Source: Stomoxys calcitrans (Eukaryota > Arthropoda > Insecta > Diptera > Muscidae). From it: a DNA stretch of 64,000 nt. The notes beneath the pieces are model-generated. The model had not been told where the DNA came from. It saw nothing but the letters and a program-made list of their open reading frames with translations, and ran no database searches. Made by a program: the position numbers and the translations under genes. The DNA is taken from positions 36,715,509-36,779,508 of the forward strand of contig NC_081553.1 in assembly GCF_963082655.1 (NCBI RefSeq). The letters are read 5' to 3'. Numbering within the stretch: position 1 is the first letter of the stretch; every line of letters starts with the position of its first letter. Of the stretch, positions 24,321 to 35,520 are shown piece after piece.

Positions 24321-25110
24321 ATAAGACCACCGTAGGACTTTATAAAACCTCCTTAGGTCCTTGTAAGACCACCTTAGGGGTTTATAAGACCATCGAGAGT
24401 CTTTATAAGACCATCATAGTTCTTTATAAGACCATCGAGGGTCTTTATAAGGCCATCGAGGGTCTTTATAAGACCACCTTAGGTCTTTATAAGACCACCT
24501 TTGCCATTTAAAAGACCACCTTTGGTATTTATAAGATCACCTTAGGTCTTTATAAGATCACCTTAGGTCTTTATAAGACCACCTTAGATCTTTATAAGAC
24601 CACCTTAGGTCCTTATAAAACCACCTTAGGTCTTTATAAGGCCACCTTAGGTATTTATTAAACCATCGTAGGTCTTTGTATGACCATCATAGGTCTTTAT
24701 AAGACCATCTTACGTCTTTATAAGAGTATCATAGGTCTTTATAAGACCACCTTAGGTCTTTATAAGATCACCGTAGGTATTTATAAGACCATCGTAGGTC
24801 TTTATAAGACCGCTTTAGGTCTTTATTATATAACCTTAGGTCTTTTTAAGACCAACTTATGTATTTATAAGAATACCTTAGGTTTTTATGACACCACCTT
24901 AGGTCTTTATAAGACTACCTTAGGTCTTAAGAAGAGCATCATTGGCCTTTATAAGACCACCATAGGTCGTTATAATACAATACCACCTTAAGTCTTTATA
25001 AGACCACCTTAGGGGTTCCTAAGACAAACTTAAGTCGTCATAAGACTTTCGTAGGGGTTTATAATACCATCATAGTTCTTTATAAGACCACCTTTGGTCA
25101 TAATAAGATC
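24321..25110. repeat. 21-bp hairpin minisatellite, arm 2 array (~38 units)
   Basis: About 790 bp of degenerate 21-bp units, each with GGTCTTTATAAGACC, a 6-bp inverted repeat around TAT. Because 21 is a multiple of 3, the array gives long false ORFs rich in LYKTT. Confidence 0.9.
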
Positions 25111-26097
25111 AACTTTGTGTCACCATCACGAGTCTGTTAGCCGCTAAAGCCAGCTATAGGAATTCTCTAACGTCTCTTTATCTACACATTCCCTACACGT
25201 ACAATCATTTTCCGTACCTATTATGATACCTATCTACTTCCCATACTGATCTCCTACTTACTGCCTTTCAGTAATGGTTGTAGAAGCTTCTCGAAAAAAT
25301 GTGGAAAAATCGCTGCAGCAAATCCCAAACTCGCCATTTGAGTTTGTTTTGTTTTAAGCTCATGCAGAAAATATTGAACCATACAATATGTGTGGCCACC
25401 ACAGCCAGTTTATAAAAAAAATTGTAAGATATCTCTATTCGTTTTTTTCTAACAAATTTTTCAATTTGAATGTTCGTTTTCAGAAAATCGTAATTTTCCC
25501 TTTTTTAAAAATTAAAAGTTTTTGTCAGCATCCAAATCATGAATCAAAATGAAAATTGAACCACAAGTGCTTTCAAAAATCGCAGAATACGAATCCCGTC
25601 TTTGCGATAATTGAAAAAATAGAAGTGATATTCGACGCGACGTGACGTGCTGCAGAGCGGCATATTTTTGCAGAAAAGTTTTTGGTGTACATGGTGCTGG
25701 GCATATAAGAGTCGGCACACCCGAACTAAAAACAATTTTACTAGTTTCAATTAATATGAATTAAATGACGTCGATATTTGATAAAACTATGAAATGCATC
25801 TTTTAATAATTTTAACAAACAAGTATGCAATATAATATAGAAACTTCTATAATAAATTTGTCCGTTGGCTACACAATTGAAGTTGGGTTGCAATCCATAA
25901 TCCACCCATTTATTTTATGGTTTTCTCCCCCGGCAACGTAATATCAGCCTTGCTGTTTGCATGAATAAATTTGCAAATACATTCCTAATTCCATAAAAGA
26001 TCTCATTAACCAAGCCAACCTAATTGGAATCATTTTGGACATAGTGAAATAAGAACACTTAGATATTTGGTATCAAAATTAAAATCTTCATCATTTA

Positions 26098-26103
26098 TTT
26101 TAT
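26098..26103 (-). terminator. hsp70 copy 5 poly(A) signal
   Basis: TTTATT on the plus strand, in the conserved hsp70 3' UTR context. Confidence 0.65.
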
Positions 26104-26287
26104 TGGAAAAATATTTTCATCCATCTTCATTTCTTCAATTTGTTATTCTACTTAAAATAAAATCGCATAACTAAACTTATCATCGAACAACAGTGGTTGA
26201 ATGGGAACTATTTACAATGATCATGAGTTACTGACTAATACTGGTTGCCTTAGATCTACAGAAGTCTTCTTTCTATTAATTTATGAT

Positions 26288-27597
26288 TTAATCCACTTCT
26301 TCGACAGTGGGTCCCGATCGACCAGCTCCAAATCCTCCAGCCTGTTGACCACATGACGCTCCAGCTCCTCCACCGTTATGCAACTTAGTCATCAATGGTG
26401 TGCACAATTGCGTCAGGCTCTTCATTTTATCCTCGTACTCCTCCTTTTCAGCCAATGAGTTGGCATCCAGCCATTTGATTGTATCTTCGCAAGCTCGCAA
26501 TGCTTCACTCTTTTCTTGTGGTGAAATCTTGTCGCCTGCTTGGTCTAATGCCTGCTTCACGCCAAACACATAGCTCTCCAGATTATTGCGGGCTGCAATC
26601 TTATTTTTCTGTTTCTCATCCTCCTCGGCGTATTTCTCCGCCTCGTTGACCATGCGATCGATTTCGGCTTGGGACAAACGTCCTTTGTCGTTTTTGATGG
26701 TGATATTCTTGGCATTGCCCGAACTCATTTCCTTGGCTGATACATTGAGAATACCATTGGCATCCAAATCGAAAGTGACTTCAATCTGTGGAACTCCCCT
26801 TGGAGCTGGAGGAATGCCAGACAAATCGAATGTTCCCAATCTGTTGTTGTCTCTGGTCATCACACGTTCTCCCTCAAATACTTGAATGGTGACTCCAGAT
26901 TGGTTGTCCGAATAGGTGGAGAATGTCTGGGTTTGCTTGCATGGAATGCGCGAGTTGCGTTCGATGATCTTGGCCATTACACCGCCTGCTGTTTCAATAC
27001 CAAGGGAGAGGGGCGCCACATCGACCAGAAGCACATCTTGGATGGCACTGCTCTTGTCGCCACTGAGTATGGCTGCTTGGATTGCGGCACCATAGGCAAC
27101 AGCTTCATCGGGATTAATGGACAAATTCAAACTCTTGCCGCAGAAGAATTGTTGAAGAAGATTTTGAACTTTGGGAATTCTGGTGGAACCACCAACCAAG
27201 ACGATATCATGAATGTCGCTCTTGTCCATTTTGGCATCGTTGAGTGCCTTCTCCACGGGCTGCAATGTTTGACGGAAGAGATCGGCACATAGTTCTTCGA
27301 AACGAGCACGACTGATTTTGGTGTAGAAATCTTGTCCCTCGAACAAGGCATCGATTTCAATGGTGGCCTCAGAGCTCGATGACAATGTGCGTTTGGCTCT
27401 CTCTGCAGCAGTTCTTAGGCGGCGTAAAGCTCTGGGGTTGGAGCGAAGATCTTTCTTATATTTGCGTTTGAACTCCTCTGCGAAATGGGTGACGAGGCGG
27501 TTGTCGAAGTCTTCACCACCCAAATGAGTGTCACCGGCAGTAGCTCTTACTTCGAAGAGAGAACCTTCGTCGATGGTCAAGATGGAGACATCAAAGG
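26288..27597 (-). pseudogene. Hsp70: Hsp70 copy 5, 3' part (from about codon 201)
   Basis: The 3' two-thirds of an hsp70 gene, from within the DLGGGTF motif to EEVD. It is cut from its 5' part (44,501-45,105) by a 16.9-kb insertion. An internal ATG at 27,578-27,580 would open 430 codons (rest of the ATPase domain, substrate-binding domain, lid), but no hsp70 promoter remains beside it. Differences include F239 in place of Leu, A385 (shared with copy 6) and P560. Apart from the insertion the frame is clean, which fits a recent break. Confidence 0.95.
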
Positions 27598-29251
27598 TGT
27601 AGCATACAACGGTCGATTTGTACCGGAAATAGTAGGTTTGTTAAACCACTGGGTTCTTTGAGGGTGATCATGGCGGAAGCACGCATGTTTTTTCCGGCCT
27701 ACTTGCTCGTCGGTGGGTTGGGATCTTGCCATTTCACTCACTCACTTCGCTACCGTAAAATTTTAATAAGATATTTGCGTGCTTGTATGAGGTCGACTCT
27801 TAATAGAGAGTACGGCCTAAACGAAAGAAATGGGAAAGTAAATTCAGGTGTAAGTTCGGTTGTGGTTAGGATGGTGTTCACCACAATTCGCCCTCCCTAC
27901 CTGTCTACCTAGCTTCCTTAATAGCATCAAATTCATGGTAGACCCTTCTATGCCACACCCCCTCTACACTTCCGGTCAGAGGAAATCAAACGACAACGGT
28001 ATATCTAGCACATATCTGCGACTAAACGACCTTTATTCAATAAATATCTACCAAAAAGTTTCATTCCGAAAATACAAAGTTTTATTTCTAATTCAGGAAT
28101 TTAGCATTTTTCTCATTTTTATGAACATGGTTTATTTTATTTTAACCTAACAGCTAAGAGTAAACCTAAAATTTCATTAAACAGAGCAAGAAAGCACTAT
28201 TGTGTTCTAGTTAACTTAGGTTCCCAAATATCTCCTCAAAATACCTTATCGAGAGTTCCCTCAATTCGTAGCTAAGAGTTAACAATACAAATTTTATAAT
28301 AGTAGAACATTATAGCTATCCAAGAAAAATATATGGGGTATAAAATAAATCTCCTTTTAGGAAAAAAAATAAATGGTTTTTTTTTTTCTTAAATGAAAGT
28401 GAAGTCTCATGCGATCATTTTTTTCTTTATGTTAAGAAACCCGTATTAAATTGTTTTGCTGGGCTATAACAAAGCGAACATATAGACATACCGACATACG
28501 TACAAAAACAGCTGAGTTATACTGGGTCAATGACCGCAGAGTTTGTACATTTGGTTTTTAAATTCTACAGTCTCCGGTGAGCAAGTAATGGAGTTATGTT
28601 CGTTATCAAAACAGAAAATTGTATGCATTGGAGGGTGCAATATCTATCAGCATCGTTGTTAATAGTTAAATAAACACTCGACAAGGATTTAAATTTGTTT
28701 AATATAAATATTTGCCATGTAACGCGTGCATACGAAATGGTCACTGCTCCACTAAACTAGTTGCGATGCTGTAGGCACAATAGGTATGATTGCAGCAGTG
28801 TCTTCAAAACTTTAAAACTGGTGGGCGTTTGTTGTTGTGCCGTAGATGTCAGCTGTATATACGTTGTTTTGTTGTTCTCGTTGTTTTGTATACGGTTGTG
28901 TTTTTTGGCCGCTCCTGATTGTTTTGCTGCAAAGTCAAGCTATACGTTCATACACATCACTATAGGCGCTTCAAACTATAATACAACCTTGGCTGTTTCA
29001 TCGATGACGAAATTGGTCCTTATTGAAGAATAGTTCTACGCAATTTTGCATTTATTTTTTCATCTTATTTGCAAAACTATTTCTAAATCACTGGAAGGCG
29101 CCCACATTTTTCACTAACACAAGGAGTAAAATACAAACAACAGCTGGACTGCTCTATCAAACCTATAACTGCCGGACAAATCGATAATCATCATACAGCT
29201 GGTAAAAGAAATAATCGTTATCGAAAAACACAGGGTGCACTGCAATACTAA

Positions 29252-30043
29252 ATGAGCAGCAAGCGCACTCTTTTATCGACATCACCTGATCATAAAGAAC
29301 ATACACCAAAAAAATACGCGCCGTCCCTAAATATGAGTGTAAGCAGTCATCAAGACGTGTTTACATGGAGCAAACTATGCGAAGTCCTGGACGACAAATT
29401 GAAGGGTGTAGCAAAGAAAGAAGATCTGACGGATATCAAACATGAAATTGAAGAATTAAAACATGAGAATTCTAAATTAAAGGAAGACATAAAGAAATTA
29501 ACAAACCGTCTAGAACTAGTTGACCAGAAATCGAGAACCACAAATATCATGGTGAGTGGACTATCCTGTAATAATATCCCGGCCGCAAAAAAGAAGCTCG
29601 CCGACATCTGTAAAGACGTGTTGAATGTAGATGTTACCGTCACATACACCAAAATGCTATCCTCTGGAAAATCTTTTGTGTTTACACTAGGTACCGCCAG
29701 CGAAGTCCAAAGGGTTTTAAATGCTAGAAGTAACCTTAAGGGACAAGCAATTTTTATTCAGAAGGATTACACTGCAGCTGAACAGTCTATTAGATACAAT
29801 CTCAGGCAAGTTAGCAAAGTAATATCTAAGCATAAAAAAGATGTAAAAGTACGGCTTGGTGAATTTTGTATCTACATCAACGATAAACGCTTTACTTGGT
29901 TCAATGGAAAGATACGTTCTTCCGCTACAAACGATGTAAAATTTCTAGAAGATATATTAGCTGAATGCGGTTTTAGTTGTGAGGTTGTTTGCAACGAAAA
30001 CGTAGTATTAAATAAAAACGATAACAATCCTTATGTACAATAG
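29252..30043 (+). CDS. LINE ORF1 protein (263 aa)
   Basis: The probable RNA-binding chaperone of the LINE. Residues 48-92 form a charged heptad-like stretch typical of a coiled coil (KKEDLTDIKHEIEELKHENS region). Residues from about 97 (TTNIMVSGL) to 200 resemble the RRM-like core of L1-type ORF1 proteins. No CCHC knuckles are seen, unlike jockey or I ORF1. It ends with CAA TAG CTA G, and the next ORF continues in the same frame with no other stop. It starts at the ATG after a short leader. Assignment rests on position and coiled-coil pattern. Confidence 0.75.
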   Translation: MSSKRTLLSTSPDHKEHTPKKYAPSLNMSVSSHQDVFTWSKLCEVLDDKLKGVAKKEDLTDIKHEIEELKHENSKLKEDIKKLTNRLELVDQKSRTTNIMVSGLSCNNIPAAKKKLADICKDVLNVDVTVTYTKMLSSGKSFVFTLGTASEVQRVLNARSNLKGQAIFIQKDYTAAEQSIRYNLRQVSKVISKHKKDVKVRLGEFCIYINDKRFTWFNGKIRSSATNDVKFLEDILAECGFSCEVVCNENVVLNKNDNNPYVQ

Positions 30044-33000
30044 CTAGCTGATTCGTGCCATATAATAGCTTATAACGTTTGTAACCTTGAAAAATCGCTA
30101 AATTTTGGAAACTTTATAACCTTTTTAAATAAGTTTGATATTTTCTTTTTGTTTGAAACCCATGTTGTTGCTAATAAACAAACTTATTTCTCATCATTTT
30201 TTCAAAATTATTGTCTACACTGGGTTGAAGCAATTAAAATACATAAATCGGGTCGTGCTAGTGGAGGTTGCCTATTCGGTTACAAAAGAGAAATGAAAAA
30301 GAAATACAAGCTAAACTTTACCGAATGCAATAGCCATACAATGCTATCTGTGAATATTGACGGAAATTTATTCCAACTTATCCCGACCTATCTGAATAGT
30401 ACGAGCTGGAAGAACGATGCAGATAAGTTTGTATCATTTTTGAGCAGTCTAAATCCAACCAGCTTCTGTATTATGGGAGATCTAAATGCAAGAATAGGTG
30501 AACAACAAGTCCTGGACGAAAATATAATCAGGGACCAACCTCATATAAATGTAATTAGGTGCTCTAAAGATAAGAATATAAATACACAAGGGAGACGGCT
30601 TTTGAATATGATTGAGGACATAGGTGGTATTGTGGTAAATGGAAGGACTTTAGGTGATTTGGATGGAAAACTTAGTTTCTTTGGTGTAATGGGAAGCTCA
30701 TTGATAGATTACTGCATTTGCTCATCTGATTTGTTGCAATATATTGAGAATTTTGCAATACTTGCTAAGCCGTTTTCAGACCACATGCCCATCTGTCTCC
30801 AGCTTAAAATCCCAAAGCATTCTAGCAATGTGACTAAACAGAATGATACTAGAAGACTTTATTGGAGCGATAGAAATATGACTCAATACGGGTTAAATCT
30901 GGGTAACACCCCAGTGAATGGATACTACCGTGCAGATATGTCTGTGGACGACATGATCTGCGGTATAACGCAAAAGATTAGACAGGCACATGTCAAAAAC
31001 ACAAACAGGAAATTTTTTGAGCCTAAACAGCCGTGGTTTGATTGGACATGCTTCCGTTTGCGTTCAGTAATGCGCAGGAACCTTAAAGCGTTTAGGGCTC
31101 TCCATACTGATGTTAATAAGAAAAGATATTATTCATCGAGAACCAAGTTTCAAAGACTATGTAGTAGGAAGAAATTGGAATATTATAATGAGAACCTCAG
31201 AAGACTGGACAGAGTAACGAGTAGCAAGGATTGGTGGAACTTGTCGAATTCATTGAAGAATAGATCACAAAATTCAAAAGGAAATCTTAATGCTGATGAT
31301 TACATGGTACATTTTAAGGCATTACTACTTAACCGAAAGGAATCCGAGAACATACACTGGTGTTTGCCTTATTACGTCGACCCATTCCTTGACTCTCCCT
31401 TTGAACTGTGTGAACTATTCTTTGTTATTAAAGGGCTTAGAAGAAATAAGTCTCCAGGGCTGGATGGAATCCCTTATGAGTTCTATAAATACGCTCCTCG
31501 CAATTTTCTAGAAGAAATATTGGCTGTCTTCAACACTATATTCCTTAATGAAAGGATTCCGTTATCTTTCAGAGAATCTACCTTGATACCGTTGTTTAAA
31601 AAAGGTGACGTTAACATTGCGGCTAATTATAGGGGACTTTCACTTCTAAACACTAACTGTAAGATCTTTAACTCTTTGCTTTTGAATCGGATATCTGCTT
31701 GGATAGAAAGAAATGACATTCTAAATGAGTTCCAGTCTGGGTTCAGAAAAGAGTACTCCACGCTTGACAATATATTCAATCTGGTTAACATTGTTAATTT
31801 GAATAATTTGAAGAACAAGGCTACCTACGCTTTCTTTGTAGATTTCTCATCTGCTTTCGATCTGATCCCCAGAAACAGCTTATTTTATAAATTGTCAAGC
31901 TATGGACTCTCTACGAAGATTGTGCGGATATTGCAACTATTGTATGAAAATACTACGAGTAAAATCTGGGACGGAAATGCATTCTCAGATTACTTTTCGG
32001 TGGAAACAGGAGTGAAGCAGGGTTGTACACTCAGCCCAGTACTGTTTTCTTTATATGTTAATGACTTACCCGATTCTTTACCAGGAGGTGTGAACGTAGC
32101 AGATACTAACATTAAAGTTCTTTTGTATGCAGACGACATTGTCATTCTGTCTGAAACTGCAGAAGGGTTACAAGATATGATTAACGTTCTTGAGGAGTAT
32201 TGTTTGACATGGAGTCTGAAGGTAAACCTTGCCAAATCTAAGATACTTATTTTCCGGAAGGGCACAAGAGTCGCTAGAAACTTGAATTGGCGGTTTGGGA
32301 ATCAGAATATCGAAATTGTGAATAGTTACACTTACCTTGGTGTCGAATTAAGTTACAACTTATCTTTTAGAAAACATCTTCAGAACAAGCTCACTGCGTC
32401 TAAAATGGCGATAAATTCTACTTGGTCAAGATATATTAATCACCCAAAAATATCGAAGGCTAATAAACTTAAAATTTTTGAATCGTGTTCAAAGTCTATA
32501 ATGTGTTATGCCGCAGAAATTTGGGGATGTGTAAGATATGAGGACGTGGAGAAATTGTTTAGATTCTTTATTAAGAAAATGTTATATCTGCCTAACAATA
32601 CGCCTAACTACATGTTATATCTGGAAACTGGATTCAATTCACTTTTCTGTTCTACATTGAAGACACATTTTTGCTACATTGACAGAGTACTCCAACTAGA
32701 CTGTCGACGATTACCACGTATTCTTGCGCTGAAGATCATAGAACTGAATATGTCTTGGGCAGAAGAATGGTCCAATATATGCCAATCTCTGCAATTTTCT
32801 TTGCACTACAACGCGACACATTTACCCTCGTACTGGAAAGAAGTTATAGAACTACTTAAATCAAAGGAGAGATTAGATTTTGAGGTTAGGGCAAAAGGCT
32901 CACAGTTCCATGACCTTTACCCACAGCTTGAATACACCAGGATACCGGAACTCACTGCGAACTTATCTTCACGTGCTACAAGTATCATTGTAAAGGCTAG

Positions 33001-33274
33001 AGGCGGGTTACTTAATTTAAATGCTAGATCTTTCAGAGACAATACCGATGGCGTTTGCTCAATTTGTAACACAGACGAAACCGAGAACACCTTCCACTTT
33101 ATCGGCTCGTGCCCAATATACACAAATCTCAGAATTATTTACTTTAATAAGCCCACACTTAATGTAAACGAAGTAATAAGCATATTGAATGGCACGAATT
33201 TTTTATCTCTATACAAATATTTAGAAAATTGTATTAAATATAGAAACTTTATACAAAATGAATTTAACTTTTAA
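30044..33274 (+). CDS. LINE ORF2: endonuclease and reverse transcriptase, no AUG start
   Basis: The frame opens directly after the ORF1 UAG. Codons about 8 onward already read as the start of an APE-type endonuclease (IIAYNVCNLEKSL). The domain continues with ETH at about 30,152, MGDLNARIG at about 30,470-30,500 and SDHMPIC at about 30,777. The reverse transcriptase shows KSPGLDGIP, FVDFSSAFD, GVKQGCTLSPVLFSLYVNDL and LLYADDIVIL. A CCHC finger (CSICNTDETENTFHFIGSC) lies near the end. No in-frame AUG precedes the endonuclease core, so expression by stop readthrough or re-initiation is inferred. The ORF is undamaged. Confidence 0.92.
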   Translation, partial: LADSCHIIAYNVCNLEKSLNFGNFITFLNKFDIFFLFETHVVANKQTYFSSFFQNYCLHWVEAIKIHKSGRASGGCLFGYKREMKKKYKLNFTECNSHTMLSVNIDGNLFQLIPTYLNSTSWKNDADKFVSFLSSLNPTSFCIMGDLNARIGEQQVLDENIIRDQPHINVIRCSKDKNINTQGRRLLNMIEDIGGIVVNGRTLGDLDGKLSFFGVMGSSLIDYCICSSDLLQYIENFAILAKPFSDHMPICLQLKIPKHSSNVTKQNDTRRLYWSDRNMTQYGLNLGNTPVNGYYRADMSVDDMICGITQKIRQAHVKNTNRKFFEPKQPWFDWTCFRLRSVMRRNLKAFRALHTDVNKKRYYSSRTKFQRLCSRKKLEYYNENLRRLDRVTSSKDWWNLSNSLKNRSQNSKGNLNADDYMVHFKALLLNRKESENIHWCLPYYVDPFLDSPFELCELFFVIKGLRRNKSPGLDGIPYEFYKYAPRNFLEEILAVFNTIFLNERIPLSFRESTLIPLFKKGDVNIAANYRGLSLLNTNCKIFNSLLLNRISAWIERNDILNEFQSGFRKEYSTLDNIFNLVNIVNLNNLKNKATYAFFVDFSSAFDLIPRNSLFYKLSSYGLSTKIVRILQLLYENTTSKIWDGNAFSDYFSVETGVKQGCTLSPVLFSLYVNDLPDSLPGGVNVADTNIKVLLYADDIVILSETAEGLQDMINVLEEYCLTWSLKVNLAKSKILIFRKGTRVARNLNWRFGNQNIEIVNSYTYLGVELSYNLSFRKHLQNKLTASKMAINSTWSRYINHPKISKANKLKIFESCSKSIMCYAAEIWGCVRYEDVEKLFRFFIKKMLYLPNNTPNYMLYLETGFNSLFCSTLKTHFCYIDRVLQLDCRRLPRILALKIIELNMSWAEEWSNICQSLQFSLHYNATHLPSYWKEVIELLKSKERLDFEVRAKGSQFHDLYPQLEYTRIPELTANLSSRATSIIVKARGGLLNLNARSFRDNTDGVCSICNTDETENTFHFIGSCPIYTNLRIIYFNKPTLNVNEVISILNGTNFLSLYKYLENCIKYRNFIQNEFNF

Positions 33275-35450
33275 AATAGCACTTTCTCTTTTTTATAGTC
33301 TCCAATATGTAAACAACCTTATATAACATAGATTAACATACTATAATCAGCCAACCTTTGGTAATATCAATGAATTATATGGCTAACAGCATTCTTGCTA
33401 TGCCAGCTTTATAGATTTACAACAACACTGAATCTCAAACCTCTATCATTGTGTACTCAAAAATCTATTAATAAATAATAATAATAATATACGTGACTAT
33501 CTCGTATGCATGCGTTCGGAAGCAAAGTTAATATTTCCTGTTTCTTTTTGCAACTCTATATTAAAGACCATCCAGACACATATTCGAATTTAAATTTTTA
33601 GGTTATTAATTCGAATCATTGAATGGAAAATCTTTAATAAGTAAATTTATTTAAATGATTTTAATTATTTACTGGACAAAGTTCTCTCAGAAGGGTAACG
33701 GTTGTTTTTAACATTCTAAGAGAGCGAGTCCCAAAGGTAATAACAAAAAGAGTGTTAAGATCACTTACTTGGTAGCTCGATTCCCTCGTTGAAAGGCCTT
33801 TCAATGCGATTGGTACACGAAGCTGCTTGCAATGCTTTGATGTTCCCTTCTTTTAAGGGCTTTACACAAAAACCTTTATGTATGTATGAATGTACATAGT
33901 TTGTATAAATCACTTGCCTTTAGGTATGAAATAGTCTTTTGCTATGACAACAACGATTTTGATTTTTGCACACTTAGATATGGTTAGTTTTAATTTTAAT
34001 TTCAGCGTGAAACAAAAATTTAAGATTTACTAATTGTAAAATTGCGAACACTGACATTTCACTTTCATTGTTCTTTTTTTTTTTCTTACAAAGTGCTTTT
34101 CATAAAGGTTTCTTTAAAAAAAACTATTAACTCTAGAGTCTTTTTCTTTAGTAAATCGTAAAGTGTAGGAATTAAGCAAAAATATAAAAATCACACAATG
34201 GTCTCTTTCTCGCACAACGAATCAGGCCATATGAATATAATTCTACCGTCCGGGAATGGAGTTAATTTAGCCACAGCACAGCCTTCAGATTTTAAGGGTT
34301 ATGATGAGTCAAAGACTTGTACAAAAAGAAAATTCTCCTTCTAGGCCGAAAAACCAAGATTTTCCCCGGGGATTAATTCCTCCCGCTTCCCTTTTAACCA
34401 CGCTTTATTGGGGGTACGCCGATTACACAACCTCACGACGGCAGAAATACACGGACTGATCACAGCGAAGCCAATCAATGGTGAAGAGAGCATTCGTCTG
34501 GTGGTCACAGACTCCAAAGCTGAAGAATAATGAAATACATAACGTCACCACCAGGAAATAATAAGAGAACTTAGACACACTCTTACCAAGAAAATTTTAA
34601 TTCTCTGAACAGCTAACAGTAAGAAAAGGATCCGTGCATATATGCATAAAATTTCTTTCGTGGCAAAACAAATGCTATTGCAGACTATAAAATCAAAGGA
34701 ATTTCCTTAAAAAAAAAGATACTGTAACCACTCGCGTGAATTATTATTCAAACTTACTTATAAAGAAAAGTCGTGAAAACTAATATTATATTCACTCGCG
34801 AACTTTATAAATTGTTGGTAAAACTTCCAAAAGTTATAATAGCGAATAACAACGCAAAAAGAAAAAAAAACTTTACTGACAGGGGTTCTGGTCGGGGAGA
34901 TCACTTTGAACTGAAAAGAGCTGATCTCGGCTGATCCAAGCGCTTTTAAACGCTCGGGTCACTTCCAAAAAGTAACACCATTCAGCAAATTCCAAGTTAA
35001 ATATGGCTACCCAAAGGAAATTTGAGCTCAGGGACAGGGCGAAAATATGAAACAAATCTCTCAGCCAGATACATTATCCATATTTCCATTTGCAATGGAA
35101 ATGGAAATGTCAGATTTTAGTACAAAAAAAAAAAAAATTGAATAATTACAAAAAAATAAAAAAAAACTTCACCCTGACCAAGATTTGAACCTGGGCCTCC
35201 GGATTACTAAGCGGATGTCCTAACACTGTGCTAATGTCCGGTGTATCTTGGCAGCGACTATATGTGAACAAAAGCAGCTACAAGGAAACTGCAGCAAACA
35301 TATATAACCATGCTATACCTGCCTCACTCACACAGTGGATTGTGAAAGAAGGTTTGTGGCTAAAAGAAAGGACTGAGAAAGTAAATCACCTATATGTCTC
35401 ACTCACACATAAAAAAACGGAAAAAAACACATCTACGAGCGCACTCTACA

Positions 35451-35463
35451 TTTACCCCCCACA
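35451..35463 (-). promoter_or_regulatory. Polypurine tract of the LTR retrotransposon
   Basis: On the minus strand GTGGGGGGTAAA directly abuts the TG end of the 3' LTR, where the plus-strand primer is expected. Confidence 0.8.
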
Positions 35464-35520
35464 AAAATCAGATTTCGGGGAGTGAAATGAACCGAAAGAT
35501 GATCACGCTGGTAGATGTTT

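Larger units (their letters stand above)
20514..26287. repeat. Arm 2 of the large inverted repeat (spacer between copies 4 and 5)
   Basis: This is the mirrored, reverse-complement counterpart of 6,842-12,525. It contains the tandem repeats at 20,770-21,180, the AT-rich minisatellite at 22,630-22,825, the transposase relic at about 23,090-23,575 and the expanded hairpin minisatellite at 24,321-25,110. It has empty sites for the arm 1 MITEs. No functional host gene is seen. Confidence 0.85.
28865..33486 (+). mobile_element. Full-length LINE (non-LTR retrotransposon) nested in the 3' LTR
   Basis: A 4,622-bp element flanked by ATATACGT (28,857-28,864 and 33,487-33,494). It ends in a TAA-repeat tail at about 33,465-33,486. 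It has a 387-bp 5' leader and two ORFs with endonuclease, reverse transcriptase and a C-terminal CCHC finger. A TAA tail is known from I-type elements, but the clade is not certain. It lies on the strand opposite to its host element. Confidence 0.93.
27598..35450 (-). repeat. 3' LTR, split by a LINE at 28,865-33,486
   Basis: Bases 27,598-28,864 match 41,278-42,544, and bases 33,495-35,450 match 42,545-44,500. Between them sit the LINE and one extra copy of its target repeat. Total LTR content equals the intact LTR. Confidence 0.95.

Noticed and set aside
24275..24991. ORFs rich in LYKTTLGLYKTT
   Set aside because: They are products of the 21-bp minisatellite, whose period is a multiple of three. 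Start codons and surrounding sequence are not gene-like.
24321..25110. Regularly spaced short palindromic repeats that could be mistaken for a CRISPR array
   Set aside because: Units are contiguous with no unique spacers, degenerate, and in a fly genome. They are a minisatellite.
27658..28150. ORFs in the LTR (84 and 96 aa), identical in both LTRs
   Set aside because: Identity follows from LTR duplication during reverse transcription. No domain is visible and they lie opposite to the element's coding strand.
30149..30290. Start of LINE ORF2 at 30,149
   Set aside because: This would be TTG inside the endonuclease domain. The frame is open from the UAG at 30,041-30,043 and the domain begins before 30,149.
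35451..35520. A possible env gene between pol and the 3' LTR
   Set aside because: Only about 70 bases separate the pol stop from the LTR, so there is no room for env. The element is not an errantivirus with envelope.
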